Positions 39,790-47,685 of a DNA stretch of 64,000 bases are shown here, piece after piece. The position numbers and the translations under genes are program-made. The DNA lies in assembly GCF_004104015.1 (NCBI RefSeq), contig NZ_RYFV01000006.1, forward strand, positions 1 through 64,000, in the 5' to 3' direction. Under the pieces are notes generated by a model. That model was not told the origin of the DNA. It searched no databases and worked only from the letters and a program-made list of their open reading frames with translations. Every line of letters begins with the position of its first letter. Position 1 is the first letter of the stretch. The stretch comes from Actinomyces oricola (GTDB taxonomy: Bacteria > Actinomycetota > Actinomycetes > Actinomycetales > Actinomycetaceae).

Positions 39790-41877
39790 ATGACCACCGA
39801 GCAGTTCGCGCTCACCGATTCCGATGATCAGGCGATCGCCGTCGCCAGAGCCTTGTCGGCTGACGCCGTTGAGAGGGCCGGCTCGGGTCATCCAGGGACG
39901 GCGATCTCCTTGGCCGGCGTGGCCTACCTGCTGTACCAGTACGAGTTGCGCCACGACCCCGCCGACCCGCAGTGGATGGGGCGCGATCGCTTCGTGCTTT
40001 CGGCGGGGCACGCCTCCCTCCTGCTGTACACCCAGATGGTGCTCTCCGGCTATGGCCTGGAGGTCGGCGACCTGGAGGCGCTGCGCACCGCGGGCTCCCT
40101 CACGCCGGGGCACCCCGAGCATGGGGTCACCCCCGGAGTGGAGACCACCGCCGGCCCGCTGGGGGCGGGATTCTCCAATGCGGTGGGCATGGCCATGGCG
40201 GCGCGCCGCGAGCACGGCATCCTCGACCCTAATGCCGCCCCCGGCCAGTCCGTCTTCGACCACTGGGTCTACACGCTCGTGGGCGACGGCTGCCTCCAGG
40301 AGGGCGTGACCAGCGAGGCCGCCTCCCTGGCCGGAACCCAGCAGCTGGGCAACCTCATCGCCATCTACGACGACAACGACATTTCCATTGAGGGCCACAC
40401 CGACATCTCCTTCACTGAAGACGTCACGGGGCGCTTCGAGGCCTACGGCTGGCAGGTGCTCGACGTGGACTGGAGGGCCAAGGGCCGCTACCACGAGGAT
40501 TACCGGGCCCTGCACAACGCCCTGGTGGCCGCTCGGGCCGAGACCACCCGCCCCACCCTCATCCGCCTGCACACCATAATCGCCTGGCCCTGCCCCACCC
40601 TTCAGGGGTCGGCGGCCACTCATGGCGCCAAGCTCGGCGCCACGGAGGTCGCCGGCCTCAAGGAGGTTCTGGGCCTGGACCCGGCCAAGAGCTTCTTCAT
40701 GCCCACTGGCCTGCTGGAGCGCACCCGCGCCCATGCTGCGGCCCGCGCCGCTGCGGCCCGCAGCGAGTGGGACGCCCGCTTCCGGGCCTGGGCCGCCGCC
40801 AATCCTCAAAGTGCCGCGCTCCTGGAGCGCTTGCAGGCCAGGAGGCTGCCGGAGGCGATCGAATCGGTGCTGCCCAGCTGGCAGACCGGGGCCGACTTGG
40901 CCACCCGCTCAGCCTCGGGCAAGGTACTCGCCGCACTCGCACCGCTCATGCCCGAGTTGTGGGGCGGCTCCGCCGACCTGGGGGGTTCGAACAACACCAC
41001 CATGGCCGGTGAGCCCTCCTTCCTGCCGGCGCCCCTGGCGCGCAGCCAGGGCGACGGCCCCTACGGTCGCACCATTCACTTCGGGGTGCGCGAGCACGCC
41101 ATGGGGTCGATCGTCAACGGTATCGCCCTGGATGGCCTAACCCGCCCCTACTGCGGCACCTTCATGGTGTTCGTCGATTACATGCGCCCCACTTTGCGCC
41201 TGGCCGCGCTCATGGGCCTGGGCTCCATCTTCGTCCTCACCCACGACTCCATTGGCGTGGGCGAGGACGGCCCCACCCACCAGCCGGTCGAGCACCTGGC
41301 CTCCCTGCGCGCCATCCCCGGCCTGGCCGTGGTGCGCCCGGCCGACGCCAATGAGACGGTCGCCGCCTGGGCCGAGGTTCTGCGCCGCTGTGAGCAGCCG
41401 TCCGTCCTGGCCCTCTCACGCCAGAACCTGCCGGTCATCGCCACCCCTGACGCCGCCGCCTCCGGGGTGTCCCGCGGCGCCTACATTCTGATCGACTCCA
41501 CCGACACCCTCGGCGAAGTCGTGGCCCCTGACGTCACCATTGTGGCTACGGGGTCGGAGGTGTCGGTGGCCGCGCAGGCCCGCGAAATCCTGCAGGCCCA
41601 GGGCACGCCCACCCGCGTGGTCTCCGCCCCCTGCCTGGAGTGGTTCGCCGAGCAGGATGAGGACTACCGCGCCTGGGTCCTGCCCCAGAATGCGGTCACC
41701 GTCTCGGTGGAGGCCGGCATCGCCATGGGCTGGCGCGAACTCGTCGGGGACCGGGGCGCCATTGTCTCCCTGGACCACTTCGGCGCCTCCGCGCCCGGCA
41801 CGCACTTGTTCGCCGAGTACGGTTTCACGGGCGAGCATGTCGCCGACGTCGCCCGACAGGCGCTGACCCGGCCCTGA
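39790..41877 (+). CDS. tkt: Transketolase (full-length)
   Basis: 695 residues from ATG 39790, the standard transketolase length. The domains are in one chain. The diphosphate domain contains RAGSGHPGTAISLAGVAYLL, SAGHASLLLYTQM, and VGDGCLQEGVTSEAASLAG with the ND-ISIEGHTD loop. The pyrimidine domain contains the catalytic Glu in HFGVREHAMGSIVNGIALDG and the substrate motif THDSIGVGEDGPTHQPVEHL. The C-terminal domain begins TIVATGSEVSVAAQ. It exchanges two-carbon units in the pentose phosphate pathway. Placed after deoC, it may feed pentose phosphates to glycolysis. Whether it is the only housekeeping transketolase is unknown. It is distinct from the split enzyme at 32.6-34.5 kb. Confidence 0.95.
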   Translation: MTTEQFALTDSDDQAIAVARALSADAVERAGSGHPGTAISLAGVAYLLYQYELRHDPADPQWMGRDRFVLSAGHASLLLYTQMVLSGYGLEVGDLEALRTAGSLTPGHPEHGVTPGVETTAGPLGAGFSNAVGMAMAARREHGILDPNAAPGQSVFDHWVYTLVGDGCLQEGVTSEAASLAGTQQLGNLIAIYDDNDISIEGHTDISFTEDVTGRFEAYGWQVLDVDWRAKGRYHEDYRALHNALVAARAETTRPTLIRLHTIIAWPCPTLQGSAATHGAKLGATEVAGLKEVLGLDPAKSFFMPTGLLERTRAHAAARAAAARSEWDARFRAWAAANPQSAALLERLQARRLPEAIESVLPSWQTGADLATRSASGKVLAALAPLMPELWGGSADLGGSNNTTMAGEPSFLPAPLARSQGDGPYGRTIHFGVREHAMGSIVNGIALDGLTRPYCGTFMVFVDYMRPTLRLAALMGLGSIFVLTHDSIGVGEDGPTHQPVEHLASLRAIPGLAVVRPADANETVAAWAEVLRRCEQPSVLALSRQNLPVIATPDAAASGVSRGAYILIDSTDTLGEVVAPDVTIVATGSEVSVAAQAREILQAQGTPTRVVSAPCLEWFAEQDEDYRAWVLPQNAVTVSVEAGIAMGWRELVGDRGAIVSLDHFGASAPGTHLFAEYGFTGEHVADVARQALTRP

Positions 41878-41899
41878 GCGGCGCCCGGCCCTGAGCGGC

Positions 41900-41936
41900 G
41901 GTGGCGGGCGACTGGCCTTGAGGGGTGCCCGCCACC
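41900..41936. terminator. Bidirectional terminator between tkt and the binding-protein gene
   Basis: GGTGGCGGGC at 41900-41909 pairs exactly with GCCCGCCACC at 41927-41936. The flanking genes converge. Confidence 0.75.
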
Positions 41937-41954
41937 GGCTCCGCCCCGGGCGGC

Positions 41955-43148
41955 TCAGGGTGAGGCCGGTGGCGTCGCGGTGGGGCCCGCCGTCGTACTC
42001 GCGGTGGCGCCGGTTGAGGCGGTCGCTGTTGCCGTAGCCGCCGTAGCGGATTCAATGGCGGCGGCGATCTGCGGCACGTGGTGCTCTACGGCCCACAGCA
42101 GCGACAACGGTGAGGGAGTTTGGAGGCTTGCCACCGTGACCGCGTCGGTGACGAACAGGGCGGAGTCATTGGCGACAGCCGGGATCGTCTGCAGCACGGC
42201 GTCGGCCTTGACGGCCTCCACCGCCTGGGCGTCCTCGGCCTCGACCCACAGCAGGTCGCAGGACATGGCGGCGCAGTCCTGGGCGGGGACGCTCACGGTG
42301 GGGCTCGTTGTGGAGTCGGCGCCGGCCTTGGCCGCTGCGGCCGCCATCTTCATGCCCAGCAAGGTCAGGAACTGGGGCCGGGGGTCGGCGGCCGTGTACA
42401 GGGTGCCGTTCTGGAGGCCCGCGGTCAGGGTGCCCGCCACGAAGGTGGAGCCCTTGAGGTGCGGGTAGGCGACATTGGAGGCGGTGACCTCGCGGATAGT
42501 AGTGGCGACAAGCTCCTCGGCGGCCGCGGAGCGCCCCAGGGCCTGGCCGATAATGGTCGTGGTGGCCTGCCAGTCGGCGGCTTCGGCCCCGCCCGCCGGG
42601 TAGGCGATGGTGGGGGCGATGGCCGAAAGCGCGGTGTACTCCTCTTGGGTGACGCTGGAGGAGACGCCCAGGATCAGGTCGGGCTCCAGCTCGGAGATGG
42701 CTTCGATATTGATGCCGTTGGTCTGCGAGTACTGGGCGGGCGCCAGCTGCGAGTCCCAGCCGGCCCCCAAGGCCTCCAGGGCCGAGGTGGTCCAGGGGCA
42801 GGCGCGGAGCCCATCAACGTCCAGGGGGGCCTCGGGGACACCCACCGGGATCACGCCCAGGGCAATGACCACGTCATCGTTAGTCGATGAGACGGCGGCC
42901 ACCCGCAGAGGCTCGCTGGAAACGGTGGTGGAGCCGTAGACGTGCTCAATGGTGACGGGGAAGGAGTCGGTGGCGCCCTGGGAGGCGTTGCCCACCGCGG
43001 CGCTGGCGCCATCGGTGTGACGGGAGTCGTAGGAGCAGGACGCCAGCAACGCTCCCAGCCCCATGGCGGCGCCCCCGGAAAGCAGGCTGCGCCGTGTCAT
43101 TAGCGGGCGGGGACGACGGCGGTCAGCACAGTTCGCCATATCTGCCAT
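41955..43148 (-). CDS. Tat-exported iron-siderophore-type ABC substrate-binding lipoprotein
   Basis: 397 residues from ATG 43148 (an internal ATG at residue 17 is also possible). The N-terminus has a twin-arginine motif (MTRRSLLSGGAAMG) and a lipobox LASC with C38 as the lipidation site. It is therefore probably Tat-exported and anchored outside the membrane. The body fits the periplasmic-binding fold of the FepB/FhuD type: PLRVAAVSSTNDDVVIALGV, ISELEPDLILGVSSSVTQEE, and AAAEELVATTIREVTAS. The C-terminal 30 residues are Ala/Thr/Pro low complexity. No permease or ATPase genes adjoin it, so its transport partners must be elsewhere. Iron or cobalamin-type ligands are likely. Confidence 0.82.
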   Translation of the reverse strand: MADMANCADRRRPRPLMTRRSLLSGGAAMGLGALLASCSYDSRHTDGASAAVGNASQGATDSFPVTIEHVYGSTTVSSEPLRVAAVSSTNDDVVIALGVIPVGVPEAPLDVDGLRACPWTTSALEALGAGWDSQLAPAQYSQTNGINIEAISELEPDLILGVSSSVTQEEYTALSAIAPTIAYPAGGAEAADWQATTTIIGQALGRSAAAEELVATTIREVTASNVAYPHLKGSTFVAGTLTAGLQNGTLYTAADPRPQFLTLLGMKMAAAAAKAGADSTTSPTVSVPAQDCAAMSCDLLWVEAEDAQAVEAVKADAVLQTIPAVANDSALFVTDAVTVASLQTPSPLSLLWAVEHHVPQIAAAIESATAATATATASTGATASTTAGPTATPPASP

Positions 43149-43285
43149 AGGGCCCCCTTCGGTCGGGTTCAGGGAACGGCGGCCCTGAACGACGATCGGG
43201 CCCGATCTTCCCCTCCAAACCCGGGCCCGGGCAAGGGCCCGCGCCGTCCCGCCGAACCGGGAGGGTTCTCGCGTCAGTGGCGGCC

Positions 43286-43291
43286 GATAAT
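43286..43291 (+). promoter_or_regulatory. radA: -10 box of radA placed for a leaderless transcript
   Basis: GATAAT ends 8 nt before the radA ATG, and no Shine-Dalgarno is present between them. This spacing puts the transcription start at or next to the A of ATG. Confidence 0.6.
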
Positions 43292-43299
43292 CTGCCCTC

Positions 43300-44703
43300 A
43301 TGCCCACTGTGCGAGCCGCCAAGGCCCCCAAGATCCACTACCGCTGCACCGAGTGCGGCTGGACCAGCCCCAAATGGTTGGGCCAGTGCCGTGAGTGCCG
43401 CGAGTGGGGCACCCTGGAGGAGGCCCCCCGGGAAGCAGGCCCCGCTGCCCGGGCCCGCGCCGACACCGCCCGCCCTGCAGTGGCCGCCCGCCCCATTGGG
43501 GAGGTCAGCGCTGAGGAGGCCCGGGCCCGCCCTACCGGGGTCGGGGAGCTCGACCGGGTCCTGGGGGGTGGGATCGTGCCGGGCGCCGTGGTGCTCCTGG
43601 CCGGGGAGCCCGGCGTGGGCAAGTCCACCCTGCTGCTCGACGTCGCCGCCAAAGCCGCCCTTGTCGCCAGTGAGCACAACCATGGCCCCGTCCTCTATGT
43701 CACCGGGGAGGAGTCGGCGTCCCAGGTGCGGCTGCGCGCCGAACGGATTGGGGCCCTCGCCCCGACCCTGCTCCTCGCCGCCGAAACCGAGCTGGGGACG
43801 CTGCTGGGGCATATTGAGGCCGCTGGCCCCTCCCTGCTGGTGGTGGACTCGGTGCAGACCATTGCCTCGGCCCAGGTCGAAGGCAGTGCCGGGGGCGTGA
43901 ACCAGGTGCGGGCGGTCGCCGGGGCGCTCATTGCCGTGGCCAAGGAGCGGGGCATTCCGGTGCTGCTAGTGGGGCACGTGACCAAGGATGGTGGGATCGC
44001 CGGCCCGCGGGTGCTGGAGCACCTGGTGGACGTGGTCTGCCAGTTCGAGGGGGACCGTCATGCGCGCCTGCGGCTGCTGCGGGCGGTGAAGAACCGCTAC
44101 GGGCCCACCGATGAGGTCGGCTGCTTCGACCTGGGGGAGCGGGGCATTGTGGGCCTGGCCGATCCTTCGGGGCTGTTCCTGTCCGCGGCCCGCTCGGAGG
44201 TCCCGGGCACCTGCGCCACCGTGACCCTGGAGGGGCGCCGGCCCATGCCGGTGGAGGTCCAGGCGCTGGTGGCGGGCACTGCGGCCGGCTCGCCGCGGCG
44301 CACCACCAGCGGCGTGGATCACTCACGGGTGGCCATGGCCTTGGCGGTGCTCACCGCACGGTTGCGCGTGGACACCTCCAGCTCGGATGTCTACGTCTCC
44401 ACCGTGGGCGGGGCCAGGGCCGTGGAACCGGCCACGGATCTGGCCGTGGCATTGGCGGTCGTTTCCGCCGCCCAGGGCCGCCCCACTCCCCCGGGCCTGG
44501 TCGCCTTCGGAGAAGTGGGGCTCACCGGGGAGGTACGGGCCACGCTCGGGATCCAGCGGCGACTGGCGGAGGCGGCGCGCCTCGGATTCGACCGGGCGAT
44601 TGTGCCCCTGGCGGGCTCAGCGGAACTGCGGGAGGTCCCGGGGATGCAGGTGCTCGCGGTCTCCCATGTGGGGGAGGCGGTCGGCGCAGCCCTGCCGCGG
44701 TGA
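43300..44703 (+). CDS. radA: DNA repair protein RadA
   Basis: 467 residues, normal for RadA, a RecA-like branch-migration helicase. Order of parts: the N-terminal zinc finger YRCTECGWTSPKWLGQCREC, then the Walker A region LAGEPGVGKSTLLLDVAAKA and VLYVTGEESASQVRLRAERI. Walker B (LLVVDSVQTI) and the RadA-specific KNRYGPTDEVGCFD (usual KNRFG) follow. A C-terminal Lon-like domain begins near HSRVAMALAVLTARLRVD and includes GLTGEVRATLGIQRRLAEAA. It is divergent from the binding-protein gene and upstream of disA, the common actinobacterial order. The ATG lies right after a -10 box, so the mRNA is probably leaderless. Confidence 0.95.
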   Translation: MPTVRAAKAPKIHYRCTECGWTSPKWLGQCRECREWGTLEEAPREAGPAARARADTARPAVAARPIGEVSAEEARARPTGVGELDRVLGGGIVPGAVVLLAGEPGVGKSTLLLDVAAKAALVASEHNHGPVLYVTGEESASQVRLRAERIGALAPTLLLAAETELGTLLGHIEAAGPSLLVVDSVQTIASAQVEGSAGGVNQVRAVAGALIAVAKERGIPVLLVGHVTKDGGIAGPRVLEHLVDVVCQFEGDRHARLRLLRAVKNRYGPTDEVGCFDLGERGIVGLADPSGLFLSAARSEVPGTCATVTLEGRRPMPVEVQALVAGTAAGSPRRTTSGVDHSRVAMALAVLTARLRVDTSSSDVYVSTVGGARAVEPATDLAVALAVVSAAQGRPTPPGLVAFGEVGLTGEVRATLGIQRRLAEAARLGFDRAIVPLAGSAELREVPGMQVLAVSHVGEAVGAALPR

Positions 44704-44846
44704 TGGTGCAGTAGCCCAAAAGGATGACGCAATGGGGAGTACTGTCCTACACAGGGAGGAGTCGTCATGACACCTGATCACTACCATGGGCCTGAGAGAC
44801 TTGTCGGCCACCCCATCAGGAGGCCACCTTCCCCAAGGAGCTACTG

Positions 44847-45917
44847 ATGACCGAGAACCCCGGCACCCTCCTGCGCGAAACACTGGCCCTCATAGCCCCG
44901 GGCACCGTCCTTCGCGATGGGCTCGAGCGCATCCTGCGCGGCCGAACCGGCGCCATTATTGTCCTGGGCTTCGATGAAACGGTCGAGGAAATCTCCTCGG
45001 GAGGCTTCAATCTCGATGTTGAGCTCTCCGCGGCCCGGCTGCGCGAGCTGGCGAAAATGGACGGTGCCGTCGTCGTCGACCGGGCGGCCAACCGCATTCT
45101 GCGCGCCAATGTGCAGCTCCTGCCCAACGCCTCCATTGAGACCGCCGAAGCCGGCATGCGCCACCGCACTGCCGAGCGGGTGGCGCGTCAAACCTGCTAC
45201 CCGGTGATCTCGGTGAGCCAGTCAATGCGCATTATCTCCCTGTATGCGGACGGCAAGCGCCACGTCATCGAGCCCAGTGATGCAATCCTGGCACGCGCCA
45301 ACCAGGCCCTGGCCACCCTGGAGCGCTACAAGTCCCGCCTCGACCAGACCTCCGCGGGGCTGGACGCCCTGGAGATCGAGAATCTGGTGACAGTCCGCGA
45401 CGTCGCCGTCGTCCTCCAGCTGCTGGAGATGGTGCGGCGCATCGCCAGTGACATTGACAGCTACGTGGTCGAATTGGGCACCGACGGGCGGCTCCTGGCC
45501 CTCCAGCTTGAAGAACTCACCCGCGGGCTCATGGCCGAGCGCGACTTCCTCATGCAGGACTATCTACCGGCCGGAATGGAGATCGCCACTGTTGACGCCC
45601 GCCTGAAATGGGTGGGCTCCCCGGCGCTGCTGGACCTGGCCATGGTCGCCCAGGCCATGGGCTTGGGCGGCACCGACGGGCAGGACCTGGACGCCCAGAT
45701 CTCGCCTCGGGGCCTGCGCATCCTGGCTAAGATCCCACGACTGCCCCTGGAGACAGCGCACGCCGTCGTCAATGAGCTCGGCTCCCTCCAAACCCTGCTG
45801 GGGGCCACCATTGACGAGCTCCAGCGCATTGAGGGCGTAGGGGCGCGGCGGGCGCACGCGCTGCGCGACGGCCTCTCCCGCCTGGCCGAGGTCTCCATTG
45901 TCGACCGGTACTCCTGA
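44847..45917 (+). CDS. disA: DNA integrity scanning protein DisA (diadenylate cyclase)
   Basis: 356 residues, full length. The DAC domain makes c-di-AMP from two ATP: D72-G73-A74 in LAKMDGAVVVD and the R105-H106-R107-T motif in AGMRHRTAERVARQT are both intact. A central helical linker (about 150-290) and a C-terminal helix-hairpin-helix DNA-binding domain (IDELQRIEGVGARRAHALRD) follow. AAGGAGC precedes ATG 44847. A 143-nt spacer after radA has a possible separate promoter. c-di-AMP commonly controls potassium uptake, and this genome has a Ktr-type RCK protein at 27.1 kb. RadA is known to restrain DisA activity in other bacteria. Confidence 0.95.
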   Translation: MTENPGTLLRETLALIAPGTVLRDGLERILRGRTGAIIVLGFDETVEEISSGGFNLDVELSAARLRELAKMDGAVVVDRAANRILRANVQLLPNASIETAEAGMRHRTAERVARQTCYPVISVSQSMRIISLYADGKRHVIEPSDAILARANQALATLERYKSRLDQTSAGLDALEIENLVTVRDVAVVLQLLEMVRRIASDIDSYVVELGTDGRLLALQLEELTRGLMAERDFLMQDYLPAGMEIATVDARLKWVGSPALLDLAMVAQAMGLGGTDGQDLDAQISPRGLRILAKIPRLPLETAHAVVNELGSLQTLLGATIDELQRIEGVGARRAHALRDGLSRLAEVSIVDRYS

Positions 45918-45957
45918 AAGCCGCCCCGGGTCCTAGGCGGCCTCGGGCACTGCGACA

Positions 45958-45994
45958 CGGCGGCCCCCGGGCGAGTCCCGGGATGGGGCCGCCG
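45958..45994. terminator. Bidirectional terminator after disA
   Basis: CGGCGGCCCC at 45958-45967 pairs with GGGGCCGCCG at 45985-45994, with an inner CGGG/CCCG stem. The neighbouring genes converge. Confidence 0.75.
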
Positions 45995-46000
45995 GGGCCG

Positions 46001-47632
46001 CTACTCGACCACGAAGACCTGCTCCTCGGTGAGGTCCTCCCCCCCGAGCTGAACCCGCACCCGGTAGGTGCCGGCGGTGGCCGGGAGCCGGTCTGAAGAG
46101 GACTGGGGGGCCTCGGCCTCCGGGGTGGCCGAGGCCGATGGTTCCGCGCCCTCGGAGGGCTGCGCGCTCGCCGCCGGGTCGGTGGGTGTCGGGGTCGCCG
46201 TGGTGGGTGCCTGGGTGGGCGCCGGCGAGCAGTCCGTCCCCTGGGAGTAGCCGTCCCACGTGATTGTCACCGACGTCGAACCGCCGGCCGGCATGAGCAG
46301 TTCGCGGTGCTCCGGGCCGGAGGGGCACACGGTCGACGTCCAGATGGTTTGACTCCCCGAGGTGATCACCGTCCCCACAGAGGCCCCGCCGGCGTCCAGG
46401 AGGCACGCCGCCTTTGAAACGTTCTTAATGGTGGCCTTAACGGCCATACCGGAACCGGCCTTAACGGAGTCGGGGGTGGCGACCTCGACGACCAGGTCGT
46501 CGGGCACGCAGTTGACGGGGGTCGGGAATGTGGGGGTGGCGCTCTCGGCCGCCTCCTGGGCGTCCTGCTCACGAATGGTGTCCCGGGCCTTAATGGCGCC
46601 CTGGACTACGGCCCAGCCCACCGCGCCCACAATGAAGACCGCAAGGGCAACAACCAGAAGATGGCGCAGCGCCATCACCCCAAGGCGGCGCAGCCGGGAA
46701 TCGCGGCCCCGGTTGGCGGGCCGGGGCAGGGACCGGAGCCTGCCCCGGGCGGGGCGCACGCGCTGCCGCACCGACGTACGGTCGGCGCGAGCCGTCCCCG
46801 GAGGGGTCTGCCGGGGGCCGACCTCGTCCCGCGGGATCCAGGCCAGATTGTCCCGCTCGCGGCTGGAACCAGTCTGTGCGCTGCGCTCACGACCACTGTG
46901 CGCGCGATCGCTGCGGCGCTGGCGGGCGGCGCCGCCCTGGAGGCCGCCGGCTCCCTCGGAGCCGGCCCGACCGGCCCCGCGCGCAACTGAGGCGCCCGTC
47001 TCCTTGGCGCTGCGCCCACCGGGGGCGCGGCGGGCGCCCGCCCCGGTGGCGCCGCGCCCCGAGGCGCCCCGTGCCGGAGCCCTTTGAGGTCTGCGCCCCC
47101 GCTGGGCGGCGGTACGACCGTGAGTACTGCGAGTACTGCGCCGACGGCCGGTGGCCTGACGGCCGGAGCGCTCGCGCCCTCCCTGGCCCCGGGCGGCTCC
47201 TTGCTCGTGGCCCCTTTGACCTCGGGCGCCATGCACGGTTGAGGCGCCCCGGGTGCCAGTCCCCTTGCCGCCGCGTGCGGTTGAGGCGCCCCGGGTGCCA
47301 GTCCCCTTGCCGCCGCGTCGCGGAGAGCCTGGGGAAGTCCCTTCCCGCGGGCCCTGGCCCCGCTGGGAGCCGGCACGCCCCTGGGCGGTGCCGCGCGCGG
47401 CCGCTCCTCGGGGGCCGCCCGCTCCTCGGGGGCCACCCGCGCCTCGGGAGCCGGCGGCCCCGCGCGCCGCCGAGCCACCACGCGCAACACCCGGGCGGTG
47501 GGCGCGCCTGGCCGCCTGAGCACCCGCGCCCGAATCACTGGATCGCACATGCGGGAGGCGCGCCGACGAGGAGCGCCCGCCTCTGCGTCGCCCTTTCCCA
47601 CTGCCGGTGCTCGCGTCCCGTCCCTGCGCCAT
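46001..47632 (-). CDS. Arg/Gly-rich single-pass membrane protein of unknown function
   Basis: 543 residues from ATG 47632. Residues 1 to about 310 are low complexity, dominated by Arg, Gly, Ala, Ser and Thr with RGG-like repeats and almost no acidic residues. One part is a 14-residue repeat (GGKGTGTRGAST core). A single hydrophobic helix (LRHLLVVALAVFIVGAVGWA) then crosses the membrane, putting the basic region in the cytoplasm. The outside part has a small beta-type domain with two to three cysteines (VNCVPDDLVVEVATPDSVKA, NVSKAACLLDAGG, STVCPSGPEHREL) and an Ala/Pro/Thr/Glu linker. It ends in TYRVRVQLGGEDLTEEQVFV. The long frame is unlikely to be chance because the membrane and outer domains share it. 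Function unknown; nucleic-acid binding by the basic tail is conjecture. Confidence 0.7.
   Translation of the reverse strand: MAQGRDASTGSGKGRRRGGRSSSARLPHVRSSDSGAGAQAARRAHRPGVARGGSAARGAAGSRGAGGPRGAGGPRGAAARGTAQGRAGSQRGQGPREGTSPGSPRRGGKGTGTRGASTARGGKGTGTRGASTVHGARGQRGHEQGAARGQGGRERSGRQATGRRRSTRSTHGRTAAQRGRRPQRAPARGASGRGATGAGARRAPGGRSAKETGASVARGAGRAGSEGAGGLQGGAARQRRSDRAHSGRERSAQTGSSRERDNLAWIPRDEVGPRQTPPGTARADRTSVRQRVRPARGRLRSLPRPANRGRDSRLRRLGVMALRHLLVVALAVFIVGAVGWAVVQGAIKARDTIREQDAQEAAESATPTFPTPVNCVPDDLVVEVATPDSVKAGSGMAVKATIKNVSKAACLLDAGGASVGTVITSGSQTIWTSTVCPSGPEHRELLMPAGGSTSVTITWDGYSQGTDCSPAPTQAPTTATPTPTDPAASAQPSEGAEPSASATPEAEAPQSSSDRLPATAGTYRVRVQLGGEDLTEEQVFVVE
47236..47318. repeat. 42-bp tandem repeat inside the Arg/Gly-rich protein gene
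   Basis: Two copies with a 42-bp period (47236-47277 and 47278-47318) start CGGTTGAGGCGCCCCGGGTG. The period is a multiple of three, so it adds a 14-residue unit without changing frame. Confidence 0.85.
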
Positions 47633-47685
47633 GGCTCGACTGTACCGGCGCAAGCAGCCGCCCCGGCCCTCACCCGCTGGGAGTG

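Noticed and set aside
44704-44846. Small gene or riboswitch between radA and disA
   Set aside because: Short frames lack support, and no known riboswitch core was recognised in 143 nt.
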